Positions 26,398 to 36,773 of a stretch of 64,000 nucleotides of DNA are shown one piece after another. The stretch is from Mayfieldus sp963772265 (GTDB lineage Bacteria > Actinomycetota > Thermoleophilia > Solirubrobacterales > 70-9). Position 1 is the first letter of the stretch. Every line of letters starts with the position of its first letter. Below the pieces are notes generated by a model that was not told the origin of the DNA, did no database searches, and saw only the letters and a program-made list of their open reading frames with translations. The translations under genes were made by a program, and so were the position numbers. The stretch lies in assembly GCA_963772265.1 (NCBI GenBank), contig CAVYWS010000005.1, positions 1-64,000 on the forward strand, written 5' to 3'.

Positions 26398-27320
26398 TCA
26401 TCCCGACCTTCGAGCGCAGGGATCTGGTCGCGTCCTGCCTCGACGACCTGCGTAGCCAGACCGTCGCCCATAGGGCGATCGTCGTCGACGACGGCTCGAG
26501 CGACGGAACCCAGGAGCTGCTGGCCGAGCGCTACCCGGAGGCGACCGTCGTGGCGCTGCATGCGAACCGCGGCTTCACCCGCGCCGTCAACGCCGGAATC
26601 GCTGCCGGGCAGGGCGAGACCGTGGTGCTGCTCAACAACGACGTCCGTCCCCAGCCCCGCTTTCTGGAGAGAATCGTCGAGCCGCTCGTCGCTGAGCCGG
26701 AAGTCGGAATGGTCGCCGGGCTGCTGCTGCAGGCCGACGGCGGGGCGATCGACAGCTTGGGTCTCGAGGTGGATCGGACCCTGGCCCCGTTTCCGCGCCT
26801 CTGGGGGGTCGCGGTGGCAAACGGCAACCTGGCCGGAACCGAGGGCCTGGTCGCGCCGACCGGCGGCGCGGCGGCGTACCGGCGCGCGGCGCTGGAGGCG
26901 GTGGGCGGCTTCGACGAGCAGATCTTCGCCTACTACGAGGATCTCGACCTGGCGCTGCGTCTGCGGGCGGCGGGATGGGCCTGCGCGGCGGCGCCCGATG
27001 CGATTGGCGTGCACCTCGGGTCGGCATCGTTTGGACGCCACTCCTCGTTCCAGGTTTATCACCGAGGCTGGAGCCGGGCTTACCTGCTGCGAAAGTACGG
27101 CGTGCTCTCCAGTGCCCGCAACTGGCCTGGCGGGATCCTCGGGGAGGCCGGCACTGTCGTCTGGCAGATATTGCGCACCGGCGATGGCTCGGGCCTGCGG
27201 GGCCGGGTGGCCGGCTGGCGCGCAGCACGGTCTGGACATGTGGCTCCGGTCGACACGGTGAATCGGACGATCGGATTCGCCGAGGCACAGCGGCGCAGGA
27301 GGGCGTACCGTGCCGGCTGA
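26373..27320 (+). CDS. GT2 family glycosyltransferase without a canonical start codon
   Basis: Inverting GT2 enzyme: IDVVIPTFERRDLVASCLDD, VVDDGSSDGTQELL, GFTRAVNAGIAAGQGETVVL, metal site LLNNDVRPQP, PTGGAAAYRRAALEAVGGFD, YYEDLDLALRLRAAG (catalytic base). The frame is open from 26352 (after TGA at 26349), but no ATG, GTG or TTG occurs before the conserved first strand; the first GTG (26550) would delete the nucleotide-binding fold. Either a near-cognate start (ATC at 26373 or 26382) or a base error nearby. About 315 residues. Overlaps the gene upstream and the GTG start of the gene downstream. Confidence 0.75.
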   Translation: MLRIEIDVVIPTFERRDLVASCLDDLRSQTVAHRAIVVDDGSSDGTQELLAERYPEATVVALHANRGFTRAVNAGIAAGQGETVVLLNNDVRPQPRFLERIVEPLVAEPEVGMVAGLLLQADGGAIDSLGLEVDRTLAPFPRLWGVAVANGNLAGTEGLVAPTGGAAAYRRAALEAVGGFDEQIFAYYEDLDLALRLRAAGWACAAAPDAIGVHLGSASFGRHSSFQVYHRGWSRAYLLRKYGVLSSARNWPGGILGEAGTVVWQILRTGDGSGLRGRVAGWRAARSGHVAPVDTVNRTIGFAEAQRRRRAYRAG

Positions 27321-29397
27321 GGACTCACGGTCCGGTCCGAAGCGTCCCCCGGTCAGCATCTGCGTTCCATTCCTGGGGAGTCCCGATGAGGCGACGGAGC
27401 TTCTCCAGACGCTTGTGGCCCTGCAAATCGGGCCCGGGGATGAGTTGATCGTCGCCGACAACACACCGGACGGGATCCTTGCGTCGCGCGCTTCCGGTAG
27501 CTCCGTCCGCGTGTTGGCCGCAACCAGGCTGCGGTCGTCCTACTACGGTCGCAATCTGGCCGCTGAAGCGGCCTCAAACGAATGGATTCTGTTCTTCGAC
27601 TCCGATTGCCGCCCGGAGCGCGACATTCTGGACAGGTATTTCGAGGAGCCGATCGCCGACGACGTCGGAGCGGTCGCCGGACCCGTGCTGCCGCTCTTGC
27701 GGAGCCGCCGGCTGATGGCCCGCTACGCGGCTTCGCGGTCACAGAACAAGCAGGCCCCGCATCTGCGCAACTCGTTCAAACCGTTCGGAATCACGGCAAA
27801 TCTGTTGGTCCGCCGGCGCGCCTGGGAAGACATAGGCGGGTTTCTGGAGGTTCGCTCCGGCGGTGACGCGGACTTCGGCTGGCGCCTCAAGGATGCCGGC
27901 TGGTCTACGGATTACCGGGAGACCGCCTCGCTTCGCCACTACCAGCGTGAGGAGCTGCGTCCCTATCTGCGTGTTCACGCTCGCAACACCGCGGCCGGGC
28001 GCTGGCTCGCGCTGCGCCATCAGGGGGCCAGCATGGGGCAAAAGCCGCAGCGCATATTCCGCGCGATAGCGGGAGCGGTCTTTTGGCCGATTCGGGGTCA
28101 ACTCGAGCGGGGCTTGTTCAAGGCCATAGACGGCATCGTCATCAGCGTCGAGACGATGGGCTATCTGTTCGGCAACGCAGGCCCGCCGGGCGCGGCGGAA
28201 GCCAATGACCGCCCGGCGCGCCTGATCGTGATGGTGGACCGATTTCCAGTTCCCTCGCAGACCTTTGTGGTCAACGAGGTCCGCGCCATTCAGGCGCTCG
28301 GCCGCCGGGTTCGAGTCGAGGCGCGCTCGCGGCCGGTGCAGCCGGCGATCGGTGCCACCTGGGATCTGGAGGCGGGCTGGCGCGAGGATGCCGGGATTCT
28401 GCGCGAGGTCATTGATGTCGCGTGGCTCGTTGCAAGACATCCACTCCGCTGCACGGCGGATCTGTTCGCGCGGCGCCGCTGGCGTCGCGAGGAGGCGGTC
28501 TCGCCGCTACGGGTGCTGGCGCCCCTCGCCCGCCGGGTAGCCCGCGACCGCGTCACCCATCTGCACGTCCATTTCGCCCGCCGTGCCGCTCTCGACGCCC
28601 TGCGGATCAACCGGCTGCTCGGCGTGCCCTACAGCCTCACAGCTCACGCCTGGGACATCTTCAGACAGCGGTGCAATCTCGTGGAGAAGATCGAATGCTC
28701 CAAGTTCACCACCACGGGCTGCGATTACAACGTGCGCCACCTGCGCGCCATGGTCAGCGCCTCGGCGGGCGAGCGAATCCACAAGATCGTGATGGGGGTC
28801 GACACGGAACAGTTCCGGCGCTCGGGCCCATACAACGGCGACGGTACCGTGGTCGCGGTCGGGCGGCTGACCGAGAAGAAGGGTTTCGCCGATCTGATCG
28901 AGGCCGCGGCGCTGCTGCGCGGTGGCGGCCGGTTGCACCGGGTCGTGATCGTCGGCGACGGCTGCCTGCGCGAGGAGTTGGCCGGACAGGAGAAGGCCCT
29001 GGGGGTCGAGGAGATGGTCGAGCTTGCGGGCGCTAAGCGCCCGGATCAGGTTCGCGCCGTCCTCGAGCGGGCCGCTCTGCTGGCGATGCCCTCCGTCGTC
29101 GCCCCCGACGGCGATCGCGACTCGATGCCGGTGGTCGTGAAGGAAGCCCTGGCGATGGGCGTCCCGGTGGTCGCGACCGACGAGGTAGGGCTACCCGAGG
29201 TGGTCAAGCCGGGGTGGGGCAGGCTCGTGGCCCCCGCTGACCCGCGCGCCCTCGCCGGGGGAATCGAGGAGCTGCTCGCGCTTCCCGGCGAGGAGCGGGA
29301 GCGGATGGGCCGGCGCGGCCGCGAGTTCGTCGCCGCCGAGTGCGCGGTCGAGGACCAGGCGCGCGAGCTGCTGAAGCTGATCGACGCGCCCCTCTAG
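27310..29397 (+). CDS. Two-domain GT2-GT4 fusion glycosyltransferase
   Basis: A single 695-residue polypeptide carrying two enzymes. Residues 1-250 are GT2 (VSICVPFLGSPDEATELL, YYGRNLAAEAASNEW, metal site LFFDSDCRPERD, GGDADFGWRLKDAG). Residues 300-690 are GT4 (IVMVDRFPVPSQTFVVNEV, THLHVHFARRAALDAL, VVAVGRLTEKKGFADLIEA, RVVIVGDGCLREEL, and DSMPVVVKEALAMGVPVVA with the EX7E motif). The order suggests two consecutive sugar additions with channeling. GTG start at 27310 overlaps the previous stop. No frameshift is visible. Confidence 0.87.
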   Translation: MPAEDSRSGPKRPPVSICVPFLGSPDEATELLQTLVALQIGPGDELIVADNTPDGILASRASGSSVRVLAATRLRSSYYGRNLAAEAASNEWILFFDSDCRPERDILDRYFEEPIADDVGAVAGPVLPLLRSRRLMARYAASRSQNKQAPHLRNSFKPFGITANLLVRRRAWEDIGGFLEVRSGGDADFGWRLKDAGWSTDYRETASLRHYQREELRPYLRVHARNTAAGRWLALRHQGASMGQKPQRIFRAIAGAVFWPIRGQLERGLFKAIDGIVISVETMGYLFGNAGPPGAAEANDRPARLIVMVDRFPVPSQTFVVNEVRAIQALGRRVRVEARSRPVQPAIGATWDLEAGWREDAGILREVIDVAWLVARHPLRCTADLFARRRWRREEAVSPLRVLAPLARRVARDRVTHLHVHFARRAALDALRINRLLGVPYSLTAHAWDIFRQRCNLVEKIECSKFTTTGCDYNVRHLRAMVSASAGERIHKIVMGVDTEQFRRSGPYNGDGTVVAVGRLTEKKGFADLIEAAALLRGGGRLHRVVIVGDGCLREELAGQEKALGVEEMVELAGAKRPDQVRAVLERAALLAMPSVVAPDGDRDSMPVVVKEALAMGVPVVATDEVGLPEVVKPGWGRLVAPADPRALAGGIEELLALPGEERERMGRRGREFVAAECAVEDQARELLKLIDAPL

Positions 29398-30347
29398 AGC
29401 ACCAGGGTCCGGTTGCGAACCGCACCTCGGATCGTCGCGTAGGTCTCGACCGCGTCCTGCAGCGCAAGGTGGGGGGCATGGGAAGCCGAGGCACCGCGCC
29501 GCCGGGTGCGGCGTACGACGTCCCGTGCATAAGGGAGGACAAGCAGGGCAGCCGGCGGGAAGCGCCGGGTGGCCGCAACCCCCACCACGGCCGCAAGCAG
29601 GAGCTCGTGGGACCGCTTCCAGAACACCCCGCGGTGCAGCTCTGAGCGCAGCTCGGGATGTCGGTCGAGGTTGGCCATCGCATCCGACCAGCGCAGCGGA
29701 AAGCGCAGGCTGCCGATCGGCCCGAACTGATTGACGGCGTGAAAGACGCGCGCGTCCTCCGCGTACACCGCTTCGGCTCCGTCCTCGATCGCACGCCAGG
29801 CTAGGTCGGTGTCCTCGCCGCTGCGCGGAAAGGTCGAGTCGTCGAAACCGCCGAGCGCCTCGAGCATCGCTCGCGGATAGGCAATGTTGCAGGTCTGAAA
29901 GTACGGACCCAGCTCGGTCACCTCGAGGGTGCGCGAGAAGGGCCCGATCGAAGCTCGCTCCTCGGGGATCGGGTCGGTTCGTCCCTGGACCAGACAGCCC
30001 GGGCGGGCGCTGGCGGCGGCGGCTATCGCCTCCAGCCAACCGGGGTCCGCGACGCAGTCGTCGTCGGTGAACACGACGAGGGATCCATCGGCGGCTCGCC
30101 AGCCTTCGTTTCTGGCCCCCGCGGGGCCGCGGCTGGGTTCGAGCCTGAAGCTGCGAAGGCGCAGCTCCCGTCGGGCAAGCTCGCGCTCCAGGACCGACGT
30201 GGTGTCGTCCCGCGACTCGTCATCCACGACAACGACCTCGAACCTGTCGCTTTCCAGGGTCTGCGCGCGCAGCGAGTCGAGCAGCCGGGAAAGCCTCAGG
30301 GATCGATCGCGCGTCGCGACGACCACGGAGATTGAGAGACCGCTCAT
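29394..30347 (-). CDS. GT2 family glycosyltransferase
   Basis: GT-A glycosyltransferase of 317 residues: SISVVVATRDRSLRLSRLLD, VVVVDDESRDDTT, RGPAGARNEGWRAADG, metal site VVFTDDDCVADPGW, GEDTDLAWRAIEDGA (base). Similar motif layout to the protein at 17192. Its ATG overlaps the TGA of the upstream sulfotransferase (ATGA). Converges with the GT2-GT4 gene, their ends overlapping by 4 bases. Specificity unknown. Confidence 0.87.
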   Translation of the reverse strand: MSGLSISVVVATRDRSLRLSRLLDSLRAQTLESDRFEVVVVDDESRDDTTSVLERELARRELRLRSFRLEPSRGPAGARNEGWRAADGSLVVFTDDDCVADPGWLEAIAAAASARPGCLVQGRTDPIPEERASIGPFSRTLEVTELGPYFQTCNIAYPRAMLEALGGFDDSTFPRSGEDTDLAWRAIEDGAEAVYAEDARVFHAVNQFGPIGSLRFPLRWSDAMANLDRHPELRSELHRGVFWKRSHELLLAAVVGVAATRRFPPAALLVLPYARDVVRRTRRRGASASHAPHLALQDAVETYATIRGAVRNRTLVL

Positions 30348-31207
30348 ATCGACCAATGGGCAAATTTCTTGCCCGTCAATTCGCGCAGTCGCTCGACCTC
30401 CGGTGCGAGCTTCAATTCGAGTTGTGCGCGAAGGTCGTCCGAGAGCACGGGCCGCTGCACGCGTCGCGAAAGCAGCCGTGTCAGGGGCTTGGTCACCGGC
30501 CCACGCATCTTGCGCGGCACGCTCGCCTGCACGAACCGGGCCGGGGGAGTGTTCCGGAGCCAGGCCCCGAGCCGACTGAAGCGCACCTGGTCGCGCTGCG
30601 TGTTCACCATCTCTTCGAAGGTGGGTGAGTAGAACTCCTCGTCCACCCCGAGGAACCGGAATGCGGCCCGCAGGGCTGGCAGACGGTGTTGCCGCAGGTC
30701 CACCTGGTCGATCACATGGATCTGGTCGATCGGGAAGTGCGCGAGGTAGCGCTCCACCTGGGTCGCGTAGCGGCTCATGCACAGATAGGGGTTCGCCGGG
30801 TCGTCCCCGTTGCTGAGCGCGCTTCGCAGCGCCTCGCCGAGCGGCCGGGTCTCCTTTCCCTCCGCGCAATGCTGGGTGTATTGGGCGACGATCCTCTCGA
30901 CCGGGTCGCGCACTACATAGATCAGCTTCGCGTCGGGAATCAGGTCGTGGATGCGAGCCGGCACCTCCGGGTGGACCGGATAGGCGCTGTAGCTGGGCGA
31001 GGCCTCGCCCCTGATCGCGGCCGGCTTCGGAAAACAGCTCTCGTACCACTCGAGGCGCTCGTTCCAGTTCTCTCGCTGGAAGAAGAACAGCTCTTTCTTC
31101 CGCGACATGTAGATGTCGGGATGCCGGCCGAGGTAGTAATGGAGGCTCGTCGTGCCGGCCTTGCCGGCCCCGATTACGAGCATGTTCGGAAGCACGATTA
31201 CGGCCAT
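30344..31207 (-). CDS. PAPS-dependent sulfotransferase
   Basis: Sulfotransferase_1-like enzyme of 287 residues that moves sulfate from PAPS to a hydroxyl. The 5'-phosphosulfate loop is LVIGAGKAGTTSLHYYLG near the N-terminus; the 3'-phosphate motif is IYVVRDPVERIVAQYTQH (about residues 95-112). Other family features: GEASPSYSAYP and RFLGVDEEFYSPTF. ATG 31207 is used; an in-frame TTG at 31216 is possible. Translationally coupled to a GT2 gene, so it most likely sulfates a sugar of the polysaccharide made by this locus. Acceptor position unknown. Confidence 0.86.
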   Translation of the reverse strand: MAVIVLPNMLVIGAGKAGTTSLHYYLGRHPDIYMSRKKELFFFQRENWNERLEWYESCFPKPAAIRGEASPSYSAYPVHPEVPARIHDLIPDAKLIYVVRDPVERIVAQYTQHCAEGKETRPLGEALRSALSNGDDPANPYLCMSRYATQVERYLAHFPIDQIHVIDQVDLRQHRLPALRAAFRFLGVDEEFYSPTFEEMVNTQRDQVRFSRLGAWLRNTPPARFVQASVPRKMRGPVTKPLTRLLSRRVQRPVLSDDLRAQLELKLAPEVERLRELTGKKFAHWSI

Positions 31208-31308
31208 CGTAGGCAAGGGTCTGCCCGTGTACGCCGGTCACGACAGGTAGGCACGGTCAAGGCCGCGCAGCCCCGGTCGTCCGGATCGGGTGTGCGCGGG
31301 TCGCGCCT

Positions 31309-31875
31309 CTAGGCAGCCGAGGGCAGCACGCGTGGCGTCGCCTGGTCCTTGGGCAGGCCCGCGGCGCTCGCGATCAGGCTCTGGAACTCGTTCAGCGCCA
31401 GGTAGGCGACTGCCTCGAGGATCTCCTCGTCGGACCAGCCGACCTCACGCGCCTCCTCGTGCAGGTGCACGGGCGGGTGGCCGTCGGTCTCCAGGGTCGC
31501 CTTGAGGAAGGCCAGCAGGGCGGCCTCCTGGGGCTCGCTCGAGGTGAAGCTGCGGGCCCGCGACACCTCGTCGAGGCCGAGGCCCGAGGCGCGGGCCGAC
31601 TTGGCGTACTGGGCGATGCTGTACTCGTCGCCGCGATGCTCGGCGACCGCGAGGGCGATTCGCTCCCGCGTGGTCTGGGGGAGGACACCGCGGGAAAGCT
31701 CGGTGCGCATGCGCGTGTAGGCGCGCAGAACCGCCGGCGCGCCGGCGATCACGCCGACGAACTTCGAAACCGCGGCGCCGCCGGCCTGGATGCTCTTCAG
31801 GATCGGCGCGCTCTCGTCGGGGGCGGTGAGCTCGTCGTGGATGTGAAAACGGCTTACGTCTGTCTTTACTGTCAA
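31309..31875 (-). CDS. AhpD/carboxymuconolactone decarboxylase-like protein lacking the CxxC
   Basis: About 188 residues with the AhpD-like helical fold: ALAVAEHRGDEYSIAQYAKSA aligns with the family active-site helix, and DEEILEAVAYLALNEFQSLI with the C-terminal helices. In redox-active AhpD the helix carries CxxC followed by His; here these positions read D-E-Y-S and Tyr, so the thiol chemistry is absent. A non-redox member or a different enzyme is likely. Start read as TTG at 31875. A perfect inverted repeat lies 75-95 bases upstream (31950-31970). Confidence 0.72.
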   Translation of the reverse strand: MTVKTDVSRFHIHDELTAPDESAPILKSIQAGGAAVSKFVGVIAGAPAVLRAYTRMRTELSRGVLPQTTRERIALAVAEHRGDEYSIAQYAKSARASGLGLDEVSRARSFTSSEPQEAALLAFLKATLETDGHPPVHLHEEAREVGWSDEEILEAVAYLALNEFQSLIASAAGLPKDQATPRVLPSAA

Positions 31876-31949
31876 GGTCGTCCTGTCTCTGCCGGGGGCT
31901 TTTTGGCTTTATGAAGCCTTAATCTGCCCTTTACTTCACTTTTAGCACG

Positions 31950-31970
31950 TAACTTACGTCAAGTAAGTTA
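31950..31970. promoter_or_regulatory. Perfect inverted repeat, probable repressor operator
   Basis: TAACTTAC-GTCAA-GTAAGTTA, 8-bp arms, in an AT-rich patch between the AhpD-like gene and glnA. On the minus strand it overlaps a -35-like TTGACG. CTTACGTC recurs near 31852, at the start of the AhpD-like gene. Such sites typically bind TetR/MarR-type dimers; no regulator gene is adjacent. Confidence 0.6.
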
Positions 31971-32152
31971 TACCGGGTCAGGCGGCGGCTCGCAAGTCCG
32001 GGGCGGGGCCTCACCCGACATTCCTAAATACGGCGAATCGCGCCCAGCGGTTCACCCCCGGGGGCACCGCCGTGGACGCCTGCCGCGACGCCTATATGTT
32101 TCGGCCCCTCCGCTACCGGCGGCCCCCAACGACGAAGGAGAAGAACCCCGCC

Positions 32153-33504
32153 ATGGCCGACCAGCCGAAGAGCGCCAGCGATGTCCTCGAGATGGCCAAG
32201 GAGAGCAACGTCCGCTTCGTGCGGCTCTGGTTCACCGACGTCCTCGGACAGCTGAAGAGCTTCTCGATCAACGCCGCGGAGCTCGATGACGCCTTCGAGG
32301 GGGGTATGGGCTTCGACGGCTCCTCGATCACCGGCTTCAACCCGATCGAGGAGTCCGACATGATCGCCCAGCCGGACCCCGAGACTTTCGCGCTGATCCC
32401 CTGGCGCCCCGAGGAGGAGAACGCGGTGGCGCGGATGTTCTGCGACATCAAGGTTCCCGGCGGCGATGCGTACGAAGGCGACCCGCGCTGGATCCTGCGC
32501 CGGGCCCTTGACCGGGCAAAGGAGCTCGGTTTCGACGCCTACAACGTCGGGCCCGAGCTCGAGTACTTCTACTTCCGCTCGGCAAAGCCGGAGGAGCCGC
32601 CCCCGAGGTGCTCGACGACGGCGGCTACTTCGACCTGACCACGCTCGACGCCGGTTCCGACGTGCGCCGCGAGACGATCCTGGCGCTGGAGAAGCTCGGC
32701 ATCCACGTCGAGTACGCACACCACGAGGTCGGCCCCTCCCAGCACGAGGTCGACATGCGCTACGCCAACGCGCTGAAGATGGCCGACGACTGCATGACCT
32801 ACCGGATCGTGGTCAAGGAGTACGCGATGAAGTACGGCTGGTACGCGACCTTCATGCCGAAGCCGCTGTTCGGCGAGAACGGGTCGGGCATGCACGTCCA
32901 CCAGTCGCTGAGCAAGGACGGCGGCAACGCCTTCTTCGACCCCGACGACCAGTACTTCCTCTCCGAGACCGCGAAGGCGTTCATCGCCGGCCAGCTCCGC
33001 CACGCGCGCGAGATCTCGCCCCTGTTCGCTCAGTGGGTGAACTCCTACAAGCGCCTCGTGCCCGGCTTCGAGGCGCCGGTCTACCTCGCCTGGTCGCGGC
33101 GCAACCGCTCGGCGCTGATCCGGGTGCCGCTCTATCACCCCGGCAAGGAGGGGGCGACCCGCGCCGAGCTGCGCTGCCCGGACCCGGCCTCCAACCCCTA
33201 CCTCTGCTTCGCCGGCATGCTGCAGGCCGGCCTCGAGGGGATCGAGCACGGCTACGAGCTGCCCGAGCCGATGGAGCAGAACCTCTACCACCTCTCCCCG
33301 GAGGAGCGCCACCAGCGCGGCATCGAGCAGCTGCCCGAGACCCTGGGCGAGTCGATCGAGATCGCGGCCGAGTCGGAGCTGGTGCTGCGCACCCTGGGCG
33401 AGCACACCTTCCGGCGCTTCATCGAGATCAAGCGCCAGGAGTGGGAGGACTACCGAGTCCAGGTGACGCCGTTCGAGATCGAGAACTTCCTGCCGATTCT
33501 CTAG
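32153..33504 (+). CDS. glnA: Type I glutamine synthetase, one frameshift
   Basis: ATP-dependent synthesis of glutamine from glutamate and ammonia. ATG 32153 has AAGGAG upstream. Family motifs: MGFDGSSITGF, GPELEYFYF, HHEVGPSQHEVDMRY, MPKPLFGENGSGMHVHQSL (ATP/Glu site), PGFEAPVYLAWSRRNRSALI, and MEQNLYHLSPEE, near the adenylylation-site region. About 450 residues when one missing base near 32603 (a run of C) is restored. An intact essential-type sequence on both sides argues for sequence error. The subclass (GSI-alpha versus beta) is not settled by eye. Confidence 0.93.
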
Positions 33505-33509
33505 CGGGA

Positions 33510-34175
33510 GTGGCGACGCTGCACGTCCTCCGGGTCTTCGTAAACGACGAGGGGGAGTTCGGCAACCAGCTCGGCGTCTTCCTCGACGGCGCCGGGATCG
33601 GCCCGGAGCGCCGCCAGCGAGATCGCCGCCGAGCTGAACTACTCGGAGACGGTCTTCGTCGACGACCGCGAGCGCGGCGAGCTGCAGATCTTCACCCCGG
33701 CCAACGAGCTGCCGTTCGCCGGCCACCCGACGGTCGGGACCGCGTGGCTGCTGCGCCACGAGGGGGTCGAGGTCGAGGCGCTGCGGCCCCCCGCCGGCGT
33801 GGTCGGCGTCCGCTACGAGGACGACGCCACCTTCATCTCCGCCGAGGCCGGAGTGGTCGCCGGGCTTCGAGCCCGTGCAGCTGCCCGACGCCGGCGCCGT
33901 CCACGAGCTCGCAGGGACCGCCCGGGGAAGCCGACGCGGTCTACGCCTGGGCCTGGATCGACGAGGACGCCGGGACGATCAGGGCGCGGGGGTTCGCGCC
34001 CGGGTTCGGGATCCCCGAGGACGAGGCGACCGGCTCGGCGGCGCTGGCGCTATCCGCCGGCCTCGGCCGTCCGGTGACGATCCACCAGGGCCGCGGCTCG
34101 GTGCTGATCGCGCGACCGCTGGCCGACGGCCGGGCCGAGGTCGGGGGCGGGGTGGCGCTCGACGAGGCAGCGTGA
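33510..34175 (+). CDS. PhzF-family isomerase/epimerase, frameshifted
   Basis: Starts at GTG 33510, 6 bases after glnA. Pieces in different frames match the PhzF family: LHVLRVFVNDEGEFGNQLGV, ASEIAAELNYSETVFVDD, FTPANELPFAGHPTVGTAW (hallmark), and PEDEATGSAALAL near the end. At least three single-base shifts (about 33610, 33865, 33925). Corrected length is about 220 residues, shorter than the usual 260-300. Family members isomerise small metabolites; the substrate is unknown. Probably co-transcribed with glnA. Confidence 0.72.
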   Translation: MATLHVLRVFVNDEGEFGNQLGVFLDGAGIGPERRQRDRRRAELLGDGLRRRPRARRAADLHPGQRAAVRRPPDGRDRVAAAPRGGRGRGAAAPRRRGRRPLRGRRHLHLRRGRSGRRASSPCSCPTPAPSTSSQGPPGEADAVYAWAWIDEDAGTIRARGFAPGFGIPEDEATGSAALALSAGLGRPVTIHQGRGSVLIARPLADGRAEVGGGVALDEAA

Positions 34176-34193
34176 GTTCGCCGTCTAGCGGCG

Positions 34194-34689
34194 CTAGTCG
34201 CGCCGCAGCGCCTTGACGGCGCGCGTCTTCAGGTTCAGCGCCGCGGTCATCGCCTTCTCGGCCGGCGACCCCTGCGGCGGCAGCGCCCCGAGCTGGCGGG
34301 CGATCTCGGTGCCGCTCGAGTAGGCGTCGAGGTGGACGATCCGGCCCTCGCGAACCGTGACGACGTCGCAGCCCTGCACCTCGAGCGATGCTCCGTTCGG
34401 CTCCATCCCCTCGAACTTGGCGGTTCCGTTGAAGGTGGCGCGGGCCCGCCACTCGACCGCCGCCATCTCGTCGTCGGCGATCAGGTTGAGGATCTCGAAG
34501 GTCCAGTCCGGAAAGGCGCGGAAGAGGTTCTCGAACCAGGGCCGGTAGTTGTCGCCCTGCCTGAGGTGGACGAGACCGTGGATCGGGCCTTCGCCGCTGG
34601 GGTCGTAGTGGGCCTCCATCGCGTCGAGGTCCTGGCGCGCGACCGCCTCGAAGTAGCTGCGTGCCACCTCGCCCGCGGTTGCCGTCTTC

Positions 34690-34718
<29 letters not shown>
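34194..34718 (-). CDS. SnoaL-like (NTF2 fold) protein
   Basis: About 174 residues with a SnoaL/ester-cyclase-type NTF2 fold: VARSYFEAVARQDLDAMEAH, FRAFPDWTFEILNLIADDEM, AVEWRARATFNGTAKFEGM, GCDVVTVREGRIVHLDAYSS. These are the typical helix and sheet signatures, with the substrate pocket lined by conserved His/Asp. The gene overlaps the end of the YyaL-like gene upstream by about 29 bases on the same strand. Substrate unknown; related proteins act as cyclases, isomerases or binding proteins. Confidence 0.75.
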
Positions 34719-36736
<2,018 letters not shown>

Positions 36737-36773
36737 TGCTTCTTCCAATCATGACCCTTAGCCTTCCCCGAGA

